Positions 52,830-63,241 of a stretch of 64,000 bases of DNA are shown piece by piece. Every line of letters starts with the position of its first letter. Position 1 is the first letter of the stretch. The notes under the pieces were generated by a model, which was not told the origin of the DNA, made no database searches, and saw only the letters and a program-made list of their open reading frames with translations. The translations under genes were made by a program, and so were the position numbers. The stretch is from Thermomonas beijingensis (GTDB taxonomy: Bacteria > Pseudomonadota > Gammaproteobacteria > Xanthomonadales > Xanthomonadaceae). The DNA lies in NCBI RefSeq assembly GCF_020034655.1, contig NZ_JAIQDJ010000004.1, positions 62,001 through 126,000 on the forward strand, in the 5' to 3' direction.

Positions 52830-55361
52830 TCAGAAAATGTCGAAAGATTCCTCGGAGGGCTGAGTATCGGTGTCGGGTATGGCCAGGGTGTCTTCTTCCA
52901 TCCGCTGCAAATCTTCTGCCTTCACCCACTCGGTGATGCCGCCTTCCACCCCCGGCAACAGCCGGCCGCTGGCGCTGACGCTGACCTTGACCATGCCTTC
53001 CGGTGGATCGGGTAGGCGCAGCGGTTGGTCTTTCAGGGCCACTGCCATGTAGCTGATCCAGATCGGCAGGGCTGCTTTGCCGCCGTATTCACGATAGCCC
53101 AGTGACTGGAAGTCATCCCGGCCCACCCACACGGTGGTGACGTACGGGCCGCCAAAACCGGAAAACCACGCGTCGCGGTGGTCATTGGTGGAACCAGTCT
53201 TGCCGCCTACGTCATCACGGTTCAGTACTCGTGCGGCGGTGGCGGTGCCACGCTTGACTACATCCCGCATCATCGAGGCCAACTGCCACGCTACCCGTGA
53301 ATCAATCGCACGTGGCGCAACTTTCGAGCTGGAATCAGCCGGGGTGCTGGACGTTAGGGTATTTGCAGGCATGCTGGCCGTGGCTGCTTTGCCGGTGCTC
53401 GCCTGCGCCGGCGCCGCGCTGGCCGCAGCAGTACCGGCGGGGCCCAGGTCAAAGCCATCCACTTTGCCTGATGGTGCAGGTGCAGCAGCTTGCCCGGGTG
53501 TGGCGGCGACTGTGCAGCTGGGACAGGCGATGGCGGGGCTTTCCTTGAACAGTTCCTTGCCGTCGCGATCGCGCACACTGTCAATGAACCAAGGTGTGGT
53601 CAGGAAGCCGCCGTTAGCGAATACGGTGTAGCCACGCGCCACCGAGATCGGGGTCAACGAGGCGGTCCCCAATGACATCGACAGATTGGGCGGCAGGCTG
53701 GCTTCATCGAACCCGAAATGGCTGATATAGCGCCGTGCATAATCCACGCCGATGGTGTCCAGCAGGCGCACCGAAACCAGGTTGCGGGACTGCACCAGCG
53801 CCTCGCGCAAGCGCATCGGGCCGGCGAAGTTGCCGCCATCGTTTTGTGGCCGCCATTCATGGCCTTTGCGATCCTTGAACACCACCGGCGCGTCCAGCAC
53901 GATCGAGGCGGGGTTGAAGCCGCGTTCCATCGCCGCCGCATACAGGAATGGCTTGAAACTGGAGCCCGGCTGGCGACGCGCCTGCACTGCGCGATTGAAC
54001 TTGTTGCCGGCAAAGCTATATCCACCCACCAACGCCCGCAGCGCGCCGTTGTCGGCATCCAGTGATACCAGGGCCACTTGGGCCAGCGGCAATTGATCCA
54101 ACTCCCATTGCGGCGGAGTATTGGGCTTGTCGGCAGGCACTGGCAGGCGGCGCACGCGCACCACATCACCACGTTGGGCCAACGCAGCGGCGGGTTTGCC
54201 GGTCCAGGACAGGGCGCTTCCGGCGAGCGTCAAAGTTTGGCCATCGGCAAGCACCAGCTGCAATTGGCTCGATTCGTTGGCCGTCACCACCGCGGGCAGC
54301 AGGCCGCCTTGCACGGGGATGTCGTGCAACAGGTGCCCAATCGCCTTGGCATCAGCGCCTGCTGGAATTTGCACGGTTTTGTTTGGCTTGCGCCAGCCGT
54401 GGCGACGGTCATACACCCGCAGACCATCCACCACTGCGCGATCGGCGGCCGCTTGCAGGGTGGGGTCGATGGTGGTGGTGACGTGGTAGCCCTTGTTGAG
54501 GACGTCGCCGCCATAGCGTTCCACCATTTGCTGGCGCACCATTTCGGCCACGTACGGGGCGTATACCTCGATCTGACGCTCATGCGGCGCAGCGTGCATG
54601 GGTACCTGGCGTGCGGCATCGACTTCGACACGGCTGGCAAAGCCGAGCTCTGCCATGCGCGGCAGGATGTAATTGTCACGCCGGATTCGGGCGCGATCGG
54701 GGTTGCTGATCGGGTTGCCACTGGACGGGAACTTGGGGATGCCGGCAAGCGTGGCGGCTTCATCCAGGTTCAGCTGATCCAGGGTTTTGCCGTAGTAGTA
54801 CTCGGCGGCAGCGGCCACCCCATACGCGCGATTGCCGAAGAAGCTTTTGTTCAGGTACAGCTCAAAAATCTCGTCCTTGCTCAGCTCTCGCTCCATCTTC
54901 ATCGCCAGCAGCATCTCAGCGAACTTGCGACGGAAACTGTATTCGGAGCTCAGAAAAAATTGCTTGGCAACTTGTTGGGTGATGGTGGAGCCGCCGGCCA
55001 CCCGTTCTTGTCCGCCGGTCTTGGCCAGCAGCCAGATCGCACGCGCCACGCCGGTGAAGTCAACCCCGTGGTGTTCGTAAAAATTGGCATCTTCGGCAGC
55101 AATAAACGCCTGCTTGACCCGCGCCGGCACCTTGCGGATATCGATCGGATAGCGGCGCATTTCGCCGAACAAACCAATCAGCCGGCCGTCGCGTGCATAC
55201 ACGTACATCGGCTCCTGCAGCTCGATATGGCGCAGGCTCTGGACATCCGGCAGGCGTGAGTTGATGGCATACACCAAGGCCCCGACAACCAGCGCTCCGA
55301 TCAGGCAAATTGCGACGGAACCCAGCAAAAACCAGCGCAGCAGGCGAGAAAAACGGGGCAT
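52830..55361 (-). CDS. mrcA: Penicillin-binding protein 1A
   Basis: Bifunctional class A PBP (843 aa) that polymerises and cross-links peptidoglycan. One N-terminal membrane helix (about 10-33) precedes the GT51 glycosyltransferase domain with [12 protein letters not shown] (Glu90) and [15 protein letters not shown]. An OB-like insert follows, then the transpeptidase domain with SSFK (acylated Ser), SRN and KTGSTND. A low-complexity Ala/Ser/Pro stretch interrupts the transpeptidase domain between SxN and KTG. The start [10 protein letters not shown] is the ATG at 55361. It diverges from pilMNOPQ, the usual arrangement in gammaproteobacteria. Confidence 0.97.
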   Translation of the reverse strand: MPRFSRLLRWFLLGSVAICLIGALVVGALVYAINSRLPDVQSLRHIELQEPMYVYARDGRLIGLFGEMRRYPIDIRKVPARVKQAFIAAEDANFYEHHGVDFTGVARAIWLLAKTGGQERVAGGSTITQQVAKQFFLSSEYSFRRKFAEMLLAMKMERELSKDEIFELYLNKSFFGNRAYGVAAAAEYYYGKTLDQLNLDEAATLAGIPKFPSSGNPISNPDRARIRRDNYILPRMAELGFASRVEVDAARQVPMHAAPHERQIEVYAPYVAEMVRQQMVERYGGDVLNKGYHVTTTIDPTLQAAADRAVVDGLRVYDRRHGWRKPNKTVQIPAGADAKAIGHLLHDIPVQGGLLPAVVTANESSQLQLVLADGQTLTLAGSALSWTGKPAAALAQRGDVVRVRRLPVPADKPNTPPQWELDQLPLAQVALVSLDADNGALRALVGGYSFAGNKFNRAVQARRQPGSSFKPFLYAAAMERGFNPASIVLDAPVVFKDRKGHEWRPQNDGGNFAGPMRLREALVQSRNLVSVRLLDTIGVDYARRYISHFGFDEASLPPNLSMSLGTASLTPISVARGYTVFANGGFLTTPWFIDSVRDRDGKELFKESPAIACPSCTVAATPGQAAAPAPSGKVDGFDLGPAGTAAASAAPAQASTGKAATASMPANTLTSSTPADSSSKVAPRAIDSRVAWQLASMMRDVVKRGTATAARVLNRDDVGGKTGSTNDHRDAWFSGFGGPYVTTVWVGRDDFQSLGYREYGGKAALPIWISYMAVALKDQPLRLPDPPEGMVKVSVSASGRLLPGVEGGITEWVKAEDLQRMEEDTLAIPDTDTQPSEESFDIF

Positions 55362-55567
55362 TGGCGCAAATTCCGATTGCAGTAAACAAGATCGCGGAGT
55401 ATATGATGATGCGCCGGCAATCACCGGCCCACGGGGGTGGCCGGTTCAGATCTGCGCTTGCGTTGATCGAGCCGAGCGGGACGGAAAATGGGGTTTTCGG
55501 CGGGTGGGCTTTATGTTTGGCTTGCCTTGCGGTAAAAAGTCCGTTATTCATGTACTACAGCACCTAG

Positions 55568-56658
<1,091 letters not shown>

Positions 56659-56659
<1 letters not shown>

Positions 56660-57366
56660 TGGCACGGATCAATCTCCTCCCGTGGCGTGAAGAACGCCGC
56701 AAAGCACGGCAGAAGGAATTCGTCGGGATGCTGGGGCTGGCCGTGTTGGCCGGTATCCTGCTCTCCATCCTGATCTACAGCTTCTATACCGGGCGCGTTT
56801 CCAATCAGGCTGCACGCAACGATTTCCTGCGCGGTGAAATCACCAAGGTTGACGGTGAGATCAAGGAAATCGAAGCGCTTGACCAGAAAAAGGCCAAGTT
56901 GCTGGCGCGTAAGGAAGTCATTGAGCAGCTGCAAGCCAATCGTTCACAAATGGTGCATCTGTTTGACTCGCTGGTGCGCACCATTCCCGATGGTGTGGCA
57001 CTGACCGCGATCAAGCAAGAGGGCGACATCCTCACCTTGAGTGGACGTTCGCAGTCCAATGCGCGGGTGTCGACCTATATGCGGCAACTGGAAAGCTCCG
57101 GCTGGATGACCAAGCCCGACCTCAATATCATTGAGGCGAAGGAGGGTAACCCGGGTCTGCCGTACGAGTTCACCCTGAAAGTCAAGTTGTCCGATCCCAG
57201 CAAGACCAAGGGCACGGACGCCACTGCACCCGCGGATGCGGCAGCTGCTCCGGCTGCAGCTCCGGCAGCTCCGGCAGCTCCGGCAGCCCCGGCAACGGCC
57301 GCTCCAGCCGCAGTGCAGCCAGCCTCACCTGCCTCTGCACCTGCCGCAGGAGGGAGCAAGTCGTGA
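56659..57366 (+). CDS. pilN: Type IV pilus assembly protein PilN
   Basis: Inner-membrane protein (235 aa). The N-terminal MARINLLPWREERR is the PilM-binding motif; one membrane helix follows (about 25-45), a coiled coil (about 55-95) and a ferredoxin-like periplasmic domain. The last ~50 residues are an Ala/Pro tail (APAAAPAAPAAPAAPATAAP) that is longer than in Pseudomonas. The start is coupled to pilM and the stop to pilO. Confidence 0.96.
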
Positions 57367-58052
57367 ACGAAAAGAAAAAAATCAAACTCAACGAGTTGCA
57401 GCTCAACAACATCGGTGGCTGGCCACGCGAAGCGCAGCTGGGCTTTTGCGGGCTGGTGGCGTTGTTCATCGTAGTGCTGGCCTGGTTTTTGATGGTGAAA
57501 GGCAAGCAGGACGAATTGAAGTCGCTGGAAGCGCAAGAGTCCGATCTGAAAACAGAGTTCGAGACCAAGCAGGGCAAGGCCGCCAACCTGGAGCCACTCA
57601 AACAGCAATTGGTGCAGATGGAACAGCAGCTGCAGCAAATGCTGCGCCAGCTGCCCAGCAAGACCGAAATGCCTGACTTGATTGTGGATATCTCGCAGAC
57701 GGCACTGGCCACCGGCATCCAGAATGACTTGTTCCAGCCGGGTCCGGAAACCAAGCAAGAGTTCTATGCTGAAAAGCCAATCATGTTGCGCATGGTGGGT
57801 ACCTACCACCAGTTCGGGGCATTCGTCAGTGGTGTGGCCTCATTGCCACGGGTGGTCATCATGACCATGCACGACATCTCGCTGCAGCCCAAGAATGCCA
57901 AGAACAATCCAAATGCCCGCATTGGTCCCAACAGTGCGCTGGAGTTGGCAGGCACCGTGAAGACCTATCGCTATCTGGATGAAGAAGAATCGGCAGAATC
58001 CGAGGCAGCGGCCAAGGCTGCACCGGCTGTCGACAAGAAGGGGGGCAAGTGA
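57363..58052 (+). CDS. pilO: Type IV pilus assembly protein PilO
   Basis: Partner of PilN (229 aa) with a cytoplasmic N-terminus (NEKKKIKLNELQLNNIGGWP), one membrane helix (LGFCGLVALFIVVLAWFLMV), a coiled coil and a periplasmic domain with LPSKTEMPDLIVDISQ. It begins with GTG in a GTGA overlap with pilN and ends in a similar overlap with pilP. Confidence 0.96.
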   Translation: MNEKKKIKLNELQLNNIGGWPREAQLGFCGLVALFIVVLAWFLMVKGKQDELKSLEAQESDLKTEFETKQGKAANLEPLKQQLVQMEQQLQQMLRQLPSKTEMPDLIVDISQTALATGIQNDLFQPGPETKQEFYAEKPIMLRMVGTYHQFGAFVSGVASLPRVVIMTMHDISLQPKNAKNNPNARIGPNSALELAGTVKTYRYLDEEESAESEAAAKAAPAVDKKGGK

Positions 58053-58573
58053 GCATGCGTATGTCATTGTCCAATCGCCTGCCTTGGCTGCTGCTCCTGC
58101 TGCTCTGCGCCGCACTCACCGCTTGTGGCGGCGGGCGTGGGGAGCTGGAGAAGTGGGTTGCCGAGGTGAAGGCCAAGCCGGCCCCGCCGCTGGAGCCGTT
58201 GCCGGTGATGCAGCAGTTTGAAACCTTTGAATACACCGCCCAGAACCTGCGCGATCCGTTCGATCAGAGCTTCACTGGCGAAGGTGGCAATGGGCCGCGT
58301 CCGGATCCTGGTCGGCGCAAGCAGACCTTGGAAATGTTTTCTCTGGACGGCATGAAAATGGTCGGTACGTTGGGTACCGGGAAGGCGCTGGTGGCACTGG
58401 TGATGGCACCTGACAAGGTGACCTATCGCGTGCAGCCAGGCACCTACATGGGGCAAAGCGACGGTCGCGTGACCGCCGTGTACGAAGACCGGATTGAACT
58501 GGTCGAACTGGTTCCGGATGGCGCGGGCGGCTGGCTTGAACGCCCCGCCAAGATGGCGCTCGAAGACAATTGA
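58049..58573 (+). CDS. pilP: Type IV pilus assembly lipoprotein PilP
   Basis: Inner-membrane lipoprotein (174 aa) that links PilNO to the secretin PilQ. The lipobox is LTAC after a leucine-rich helix. ENLRDPF-like AQNLRDPFDQSF, LEMFSLDGMKMVGTL and YRVQPGTYMGQSDGRVTAVYEDRIELVELV are the family blocks. It starts with GTG overlapping pilO. The C-terminal beta domain ends four residues after ERPAKMAL. Confidence 0.96.
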   Translation: MSMRMSLSNRLPWLLLLLLCAALTACGGGRGELEKWVAEVKAKPAPPLEPLPVMQQFETFEYTAQNLRDPFDQSFTGEGGNGPRPDPGRRKQTLEMFSLDGMKMVGTLGTGKALVALVMAPDKVTYRVQPGTYMGQSDGRVTAVYEDRIELVELVPDGAGGWLERPAKMALEDN

Positions 58574-58588
58574 TTGGGGAATAAACCG

Positions 58589-60715
58589 ATGACCTTCAAC
58601 AACGCCACGCAAACGCAGCCGATCCGGCGCTCCTTGCCTCTGGGCCTGCTCACCGCCGCCGTCATGGTGGGGCTGTCTGCCAGCGGCGCAAGCGCAACGC
58701 CTGCTTTATCTATCACCGCCGTTGGTATCGGGCAGTCTGCAACCGGTGCACTGGCCGACCCGGCCAAGCGTACCCCCGATGCAGTGACTGTTTCCGCGAT
58801 TGACTTCAAGCGCGGAGATGGTGGATCAGGCAAGCTGATCCTGAAATTCTCGGGTAACGGTGCTGCGCCTGATCTGCGCAACATGGGCTCAAACGTCATT
58901 GTCGATGTCGGCAATGCACAGCTGCCAGCGGCATTGCAGCGGCCGATGAATGTGACGGACTTCGCCACCCCGGTGCAGCGCATCGAGGCACGAGCAACCA
59001 GCAGCGGCACGCAGCTGGTGTTGGGTACACAGGGCAATTTCGAGTCCATGGCCTATCAGAGTGGCAACGAGTACATCGTTGAAATCGTGCCGCGTGCTGC
59101 CGCAGCCAGTGTGGCCAAGACCTCAGGCAAAGCGCCCGCAATGGGCGCGGTCAAGAGCAACGCGGCCAGTAGCGATGCCGGTACCCGCTATAGCGGCAAG
59201 TCTGTCACCTTCAACTTCCAGGACGTCCCCGTCCGCACGGTCTTGCAGCTGATTGCCGAAGAGTCCGGGCTCAACATTGTGGCCGCCGATAATGTGCAGG
59301 GTAATGTCACCTTGCGCCTGATGAATGTGCCTTGGGATCAGGCCTTGGATCTGGTGCTGCAAGCCAAGTCGCTGGACAAGCGTCGTAACGGCAACGTGGT
59401 GTGGGTGGCCCCGCAGAAGGAAATCGCCGATTTCGAACAGGCCAAGGAAGATGCGCGCATCAACCTGGAAGAGCGTTCGGAAAAAGTGACCGAATACATC
59501 CCGGTGAATTATGCCAGCGCGGAAGATATCGCCAAATTGCTGACCGAAGAGAGCAAGGGCAACCAAGGCGGCGGTGGCGGCGGTGGTGGTGGCGGTAGTC
59601 AAGGTGGGCAAAATTCACAAGATCGTGGTTTCTTGTCCAGCCGTGGCAGCTTGAGTTACGACAAGCGGACCAATACGTTGCTGGTCGTGGATATCGCAAA
59701 GAAAGTAGATGCCATCAAGAAGTTGGTGCAGGAACTCGACAAGCCGGTTGATCAGGTAGTGATTGAAGCCCGCATCGTGATCGCCAACGAAAATGTGGCG
59801 CGCGAGCTGGGTGCGCGATTTGGTATCAGTGGCAATCGTGATAATGCCTATTTCAGTGGAAATTTGGAAACAAACACCACGAATAATCAATCAATTGTCA
59901 GTACCGATCTGGCAAATCGCAATGAAATCGCACGTGTCAATGCTGCAAATAGCAAGATATTGAATCAGTATCAGTCGGATACAAAGGCGTACCAGAATAG
60001 TTTGGCAGCATGGCAGGCAAAGGGTGATCCCACTACGGCAGCACCAACCCCACCGACACAGCCTACGCTGGAGACTGCCAAGTTCCTGACCAACACCATT
60101 ACCCGTGGCTTGATGACCAATTTGCCGGCTGCGCTTAGTGGGACAAGCCCGGGCTCATTGGCCTTGTCTATTCTCAATGCCGGGTATTTATTGGACGTCG
60201 AGCTGTCCGCAATTCAGACGCAAGGCCGTGGTGAAGTCATTTCCAACCCGCGTATCGTGACCAGCAACCAGAAGGAAGCGGTGATCCGCCAAGGCAAGGA
60301 AATCGGCTACCTGACTGTATCTGGTGGTCAGGGTGGCAATGTGCCAACGGTACAATTCAAGGAAGCACTGCTGGAATTGAAGGTCACGCCCACCATCACC
60401 AATGATGGTCGCGTGTTCCTGAATATGGGGGTGAAGAAAGATGAGCTGGATGGCATGGTCAGCTTGGGCAGCTTCGGTTCAGTGCCTCAGATTGCCAAGC
60501 GCGAAGTGAATACGGCGGTGCTGGTGGAAGATGGCCAAACCGTGGTGATCGGCGGGGTGTATGAGTTCAGTGACACCACCGAGCTGTCCAAGGTGCCTTT
60601 CTTGGGCGATATCCCGGTGCTCGGGAATCTGTTCCGTAACAAGAATCGCAGCAAGAGCAAGGCTGAATTGCTGGTGTTCGTGACCCCGAAGGTGATGCGC
60701 GTCAGTCAGCGTTGA
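58589..60715 (+). CDS. pilQ: Type IV pilus secretin PilQ
   Basis: Outer-membrane secretin (708 aa) through which the pilus exits. It has a signal peptide, one AMIN domain (about 65-170), an STN/N0 domain (FNFQDVPVRTVLQLIAEESGLNIV), an N1 domain with a run of ten glycines (around 330-345) and the C-terminal secretin core (GRGEVISNPRIVTSNQKEAVI, VPFLGDIPVLGNLFR). Between YFSGNLET and AALSGTSPGSLAL lies an Asn/Gln/Thr-rich insert of about 90 residues coded by lower-GC DNA. GGGGA at 58576-58580 supports the ATG at 58589. Confidence 0.96.
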   Translation: MTFNNATQTQPIRRSLPLGLLTAAVMVGLSASGASATPALSITAVGIGQSATGALADPAKRTPDAVTVSAIDFKRGDGGSGKLILKFSGNGAAPDLRNMGSNVIVDVGNAQLPAALQRPMNVTDFATPVQRIEARATSSGTQLVLGTQGNFESMAYQSGNEYIVEIVPRAAAASVAKTSGKAPAMGAVKSNAASSDAGTRYSGKSVTFNFQDVPVRTVLQLIAEESGLNIVAADNVQGNVTLRLMNVPWDQALDLVLQAKSLDKRRNGNVVWVAPQKEIADFEQAKEDARINLEERSEKVTEYIPVNYASAEDIAKLLTEESKGNQGGGGGGGGGGSQGGQNSQDRGFLSSRGSLSYDKRTNTLLVVDIAKKVDAIKKLVQELDKPVDQVVIEARIVIANENVARELGARFGISGNRDNAYFSGNLETNTTNNQSIVSTDLANRNEIARVNAANSKILNQYQSDTKAYQNSLAAWQAKGDPTTAAPTPPTQPTLETAKFLTNTITRGLMTNLPAALSGTSPGSLALSILNAGYLLDVELSAIQTQGRGEVISNPRIVTSNQKEAVIRQGKEIGYLTVSGGQGGNVPTVQFKEALLELKVTPTITNDGRVFLNMGVKKDELDGMVSLGSFGSVPQIAKREVNTAVLVEDGQTVVIGGVYEFSDTTELSKVPFLGDIPVLGNLFRNKNRSKSKAELLVFVTPKVMRVSQR

Positions 60716-60741
60716 TTGCGGGCAATCGCCCCAGTTGTGCA

Positions 60742-60770
60742 ACGGGAGCCGCAAGGCTCCCGTTGTCGTT
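60742..60770 (+). terminator. Terminator after pilQ
   Basis: ACGGGAGCC (60742-60750), loop GCAA, GGCTCCCGT (60755-60763), followed by TGTCGTTT. The T-tract is poor but the nine-pair stem with a GNRA-like loop is strong. Confidence 0.7.
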
Positions 60771-60848
60771 TCGGGCCACCGCAAACCGGTGAGCGAACCA
60801 TTTTGGCGTGTCGTGGTCGAACCCGCTGCAGAGCAATCAGGAGTGACG

Positions 60849-61841
60849 ATGGAGAGTCAGGCAACCGTTAGCAGTCATTTGCACCACACCTTTCGTCGGC
60901 TTGGCGAGGAACTGGCCGGAGAAATCGTCGGGCAGGCCATGCTGATCGAGCGCTTGATGATTGCCTTGCTGGCCGACGGCCATCTATTGGTGGAGGGCGC
61001 ACCCGGCTTGGCTAAGACCAATGCAGTGCGGGCCTTGGCGGCACGCTTGGATGCTGACTTTGCGCGCGTGCAATTTACCCCCGATTTGCTACCTGCTGAC
61101 CTGACCGGAACCGAAGTGTGGCGACCGCAGCAGGGGCAATTCGAGTTCCAGTCAGGCCCGATTTTTCATTCAATTCTGCTCGCGGATGAGATCAACCGCG
61201 CACCAGCCAAGGTACAGTCTGCCTTGCTGGAGGCGATGGGCGAGCGCCAGGTCACAGTGGGTAGGCAAACTTATCCGTTGCCAGCGTTGTTCATGGTGAT
61301 GGCAACGCAAAATCCAATTGAGCAAGAGGGTACGTTTCCATTACCCGAGGCGCAGTTGGATCGCTTCCTGATGCACGTGCGTATCGGCTACCCGCAGGTG
61401 GAAGCGGAAACCGAAATCCTGCGCTTGGCACGCGAGCGCGCACGCGAAGCGATGCAGCCACAACCGCGTACTACGGTTCGTATTTCACAGGGAGATGTGT
61501 TTGCCGCACGTCGGGCGGTGCTTGATCTGCACATGGCGCCGACATTGGAGCGTTACCTGATCGAGCTGGTGTTGGCTTCGCGTGATCCTGCGCGGTATGA
61601 CGCTGGCTTGGCAAGACGTATTGCGTGGGGTGCCAGTCCACGTGGCTCGATTGCACTCGAGCGCTGTGCGCGTGCCCGTGCATGGCTGGCCGGGCGTGAT
61701 TTTGTGACACCCGAGGATGTGCGTGCGGTTGCGGTCGATGTCTTGCGCCATCGTGTGCTGCCTAGTTTCGAGGCAACCGCCGAGGGTTGGGATGGCGAGC
61801 GCTTGGTGAACGAGCTAGTGCGGCTGGTGCCGTTGCCGTGA
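60849..61841 (+). CDS. MoxR-family AAA ATPase
   Basis: AAA+ ATPase of the MoxR type (330 aa). Walker A is EGAPGLAKTNAVRAL, Walker B LLADEINRAPAKVQSALLEAMGE, and sensor 1 VMATQNPIEQEGTFPLPEAQLDRFL. MoxR proteins act as chaperones for VWA-domain partners, which are encoded just downstream. The ATG at 60849 has AGGAG five bases upstream; the longer frame is rejected. It starts an operon with DUF58, DUF4381 and VWA genes. Confidence 0.95.
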   Translation: MESQATVSSHLHHTFRRLGEELAGEIVGQAMLIERLMIALLADGHLLVEGAPGLAKTNAVRALAARLDADFARVQFTPDLLPADLTGTEVWRPQQGQFEFQSGPIFHSILLADEINRAPAKVQSALLEAMGERQVTVGRQTYPLPALFMVMATQNPIEQEGTFPLPEAQLDRFLMHVRIGYPQVEAETEILRLARERAREAMQPQPRTTVRISQGDVFAARRAVLDLHMAPTLERYLIELVLASRDPARYDAGLARRIAWGASPRGSIALERCARARAWLAGRDFVTPEDVRAVAVDVLRHRVLPSFEATAEGWDGERLVNELVRLVPLP

Positions 61842-61853
61842 GTTGGCATCGTT

Positions 61854-62756
61854 ATGCATGAAGGCATCATTCCGACACTCGCCGAGCTCATCGCCCTGCG
61901 CACGCAGGTTGCGGGGCGGCGGGTGGCGCGGCGCGGAAGTTCAGGTGTGCAGGGCCACGCGCAATCAAATCTTCGTGGGCGCGGGATGGAGTACGCCGAG
62001 TCGCGGGAATATGCGATGGGTGACGACGCCCGGCATATCGATTGGCGGCTGACCGCACGTAGTGGAAAGCCGCATACCAAGCTGTATCAAGCCGAGCGAG
62101 AACGGCTAACTTTACTGGTGGCCGATACCGCGCCGGCGCTGTATTTCGGTACACGCGTGCGCTTCAAATCGGTGCAGGCCGCCCGTGCGGGTGCGCTGGC
62201 AGCATGGTTGGCGGCTGCAGACGGTGATCGTATTGCTGCTTTGCGCGGCACTTCAAAAGAGGCTCCCGTTGCACCAGCCTCTGGTTCACGTGGAGCGCTG
62301 CGGGTGTTGGATGCATTGGTGCGCTGGTATGCCCATCCGCCAACGGATGATCTCGGCTTGGTGCAGGCACTGAAGCAGGCGCAGCGCTTGCTGCGGCCTG
62401 GCTCGCGATTGCTGGTGTTGGCCGATCCTGCCAGCCTGCCATCCGTTCCCGACGCACTATGGCCTGCCTTGGCGCAACATCATGAATTGCTGGTGGTGGT
62501 GTTGACCGATCCGTTGGAATGCCGGCCACCGGTTGCACGATTGCCGTTTCGCACTCGCAATGCTGCGCGTATTGCGCTGGATTTGGACAGTGCCGCTGTT
62601 CGGCAGCGTTGGAAACATGTATTTGCAGACCCCGTTGAGCAGACAGTCGCCAAGTTGCAAGCGCAGGGTGCCCGTGTGATGCGAGTGTCCAGCGAGGATG
62701 CGAGTGATGTCTGGTTGTCGCTGCTGCAGCGCGCACCTGCGGGGCAGCGGCGATGA
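61854..62756 (+). CDS. DUF58 domain protein
   Basis: A 300-residue protein with the DUF58 signature (GMEYAESREYAMGDDARHIDWRLTARSGKPHTKLY), a divergent VWA-like fold. It is always encoded next to MoxR ATPases. The role is unproven; in the Bat-type clusters it is linked to envelope stress or aerotolerance. It begins 13 bases after the MoxR stop and overlaps the next gene (ATGA). Confidence 0.92.
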   Translation: MHEGIIPTLAELIALRTQVAGRRVARRGSSGVQGHAQSNLRGRGMEYAESREYAMGDDARHIDWRLTARSGKPHTKLYQAERERLTLLVADTAPALYFGTRVRFKSVQAARAGALAAWLAAADGDRIAALRGTSKEAPVAPASGSRGALRVLDALVRWYAHPPTDDLGLVQALKQAQRLLRPGSRLLVLADPASLPSVPDALWPALAQHHELLVVVLTDPLECRPPVARLPFRTRNAARIALDLDSAAVRQRWKHVFADPVEQTVAKLQAQGARVMRVSSEDASDVWLSLLQRAPAGQRR

Positions 62757-63241
62757 CGCCGGCCTCGGTTCCCGCGCTGCCAGCACTGCCACTCAAGGCG
62801 ATGCATCCTGGGCTTTCACCCGCGTGGTGGCCACCGGCACCGGGTTGGTGGCTGGTGCTGCTGGTGGTGGTGTTACTGGCGGGTGGAGTCGTCTGCTGGC
62901 TGCATGGAAAGCGGAAACGCACTAACGCGCTAATGCATTATTTCGATCATGCATTAGCGCAGGCGATCACACCGGCGGCACAGGTGGCCGCGATGTCGGA
63001 ATTACTGCGGCGCGCAGCGCGCAGTGTTGATCCGTTGGCGGATCGATTGGCGGGGCTTGCTTGGCTGCAATTTCTCGATGCTGGCTTGCCGCACCCGGTA
63101 TTTACATCAAATCAAGGTACTTCAGACATCGGCGCCACGTTATTGGAGGGTGCATTTCGGCCGCAAGTTGAGGTGCACGCCGTGGATGCCTTGCGCCAAC
63201 ATGCGCGGCAGCGCTATGTGCTGTGGATGCGTGGCATATGA
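62753..63241 (+). CDS. DUF4381 membrane protein
   Basis: A 162-residue protein with one membrane helix (WWLVLLVVVLLAGGVVCWL, about 32-50) after a short proline-rich stretch (SPAWWPPAPG) and a cytoplasmic helical domain (LLRRAARSVDPLADRLAGLAWLQFLD). This is the DUF4381 pattern found between DUF58 and VWA genes. The start overlaps the DUF58 stop; the stop overlaps the VWA start. Confidence 0.88.
   Translation: MTPASVPALPALPLKAMHPGLSPAWWPPAPGWWLVLLVVVLLAGGVVCWLHGKRKRTNALMHYFDHALAQAITPAAQVAAMSELLRRAARSVDPLADRLAGLAWLQFLDAGLPHPVFTSNQGTSDIGATLLEGAFRPQVEVHAVDALRQHARQRYVLWMRGI

Noticed and set aside
59560-59610. Possible frameshift or misassembly at the run of GGC/GGT triplets in pilQ
   Set aside because: The frame stays open on both sides and the repeat codes for a polyglycine linker; there is no evidence for disruption.
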